Assembly (NCBI GenBank): GCA_903925275.1
Contig: CAIYES010000030.1
Span: forward strand, 1-49,766
From: an uncultured Bacteroidales bacterium
GTDB lineage: Bacteria; Bacteroidota; Bacteroidia; Bacteroidales; FEN-979
DNA length: 49,766 nt
Reading direction: 5' to 3'
A program made the position numbers and the translations under genes. The notes beneath the pieces are model-generated. The model searched no databases. It had not been told where the DNA came from and worked only from the letters and a program-made list of their open reading frames with translations. This document shows, in pieces, positions 49,539 through 49,766 of the stretch (positions within the stretch are counted from its first letter, which is position 1; each line of letters starts with the position of its first letter).

Positions 49539-49639
49539 TTATAATAGGAGGCGCGGCAGGATGGATGTTAATAAATATGGATAATATCTGACCGGGGTAT
49601 CATAGTTTTTAGTTCTTTTGCGCAGGCTGAAATGAATCT

Positions 49640-49749
49640 CCTCGCCACAGAGCAGCGAGGTATCGATTGAATTCTATTTTATAATCCGCTACAAGCAGCG
49701 GGGAATTATCCCAAATGACCCCACCCCTTCCCCTCCCCTTGAAGGGGAG
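49640..49749. repeat. Tandem hairpin cluster at the window end
   Basis: Three stem-loops follow each other: CCTCGC/GCGAGG (49640-49660), CCGCT/AGCGG (49686-49701, followed by GGGA-ATTA-TCCC), and a perfect CTCCCCTT-G-AAGGGGAG (49733-49749). The C-rich GACCCCACCCC run before the last resembles the arms of the inverted repeat at 14131-14263. Probably an intergenic repeat element that continues outside the window; no ORF seen after 49470. Confidence 0.5.
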
Positions 49750-49766
49750 ACCCTATGTTTGCAAAA

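Overview
The window looks like a chromosomal segment of a Bacteroidota bacterium, probably Bacteroidales-like. The gene content is typical of that phylum: a Tricorn-type S41 protease, a LytTR regulator with a LytS-type kinase, a LiaF-like protein, a CCC/DUF4190 membrane protein, a transketolase split into two genes, ParE, and many small outer-membrane barrels. Shine-Dalgarno sequences are generally absent. Several genes carry the phylum's TANNTTTG -7 box, twice with a TTTG -33 box exactly 19 nt upstream. I found no rRNA, tRNA, CRISPR array, transposase or phage gene.

Layout. 1-652: edge-truncated membrane protein. 772-7779 (minus): a compact three-gene operon of unknown function. It encodes a 70-aa single-span protein, a 1204-aa surface protein with a C-terminal cytoplasmic zinc ribbon, and a 1047-aa membrane-tethered lipase with two N-terminal cytoplasmic zinc ribbons. 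This is the best candidate here for an undescribed system. 8014-13944 (minus): Tricorn-like protease, then an operon of barrel, glycerophosphodiester phosphodiesterase lipoprotein and barrel. 13945-14379: a repeat-rich divergent spacer. 14380-20678: MscS channel, then a minus-strand envelope-stress-type operon (LiaF-like, histidine kinase, LytTR regulator, YetF/DUF421) and an Omp85-type barrel.

20736-26776 (plus): DapF, GNAT, MltG, DUF2279, DUF4190, NnrD and HD-domain genes, several overlapping, mixing cell-wall synthesis and metabolite repair. 26779-28635: ParE, divergent from an ScpB-like methylmalonyl-CoA decarboxylase. 29642-34986 (minus): PnuC and a NadR-like kinase (nicotinamide riboside salvage), then a GT4 glycosyltransferase, a formyltransferase/propeller fusion and a flippase (surface glycan).

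35100-46248: an ion-transport block with a CPA2 antiporter, PiT phosphate transporter, P2-type cation ATPase, small lipoprotein candidate, cytochrome b561-like protein, CDF exporter, His-rich zinc-ribbon protein, DedA and Kup. 46267-49469 (minus): the two transketolase subunits with a secreted VWA-domain gene between them. 49470-49766: tandem hairpins running off the window.

A recurrent non-coding theme is a tandem array of 7-bp units in short intergenic gaps (17350, 29565, 29604, 32618, 48588). In-frame repeats also occur inside nnrD and the formyltransferase fusion. Functional calls rest on motif and family recognition by eye; no database search was run.
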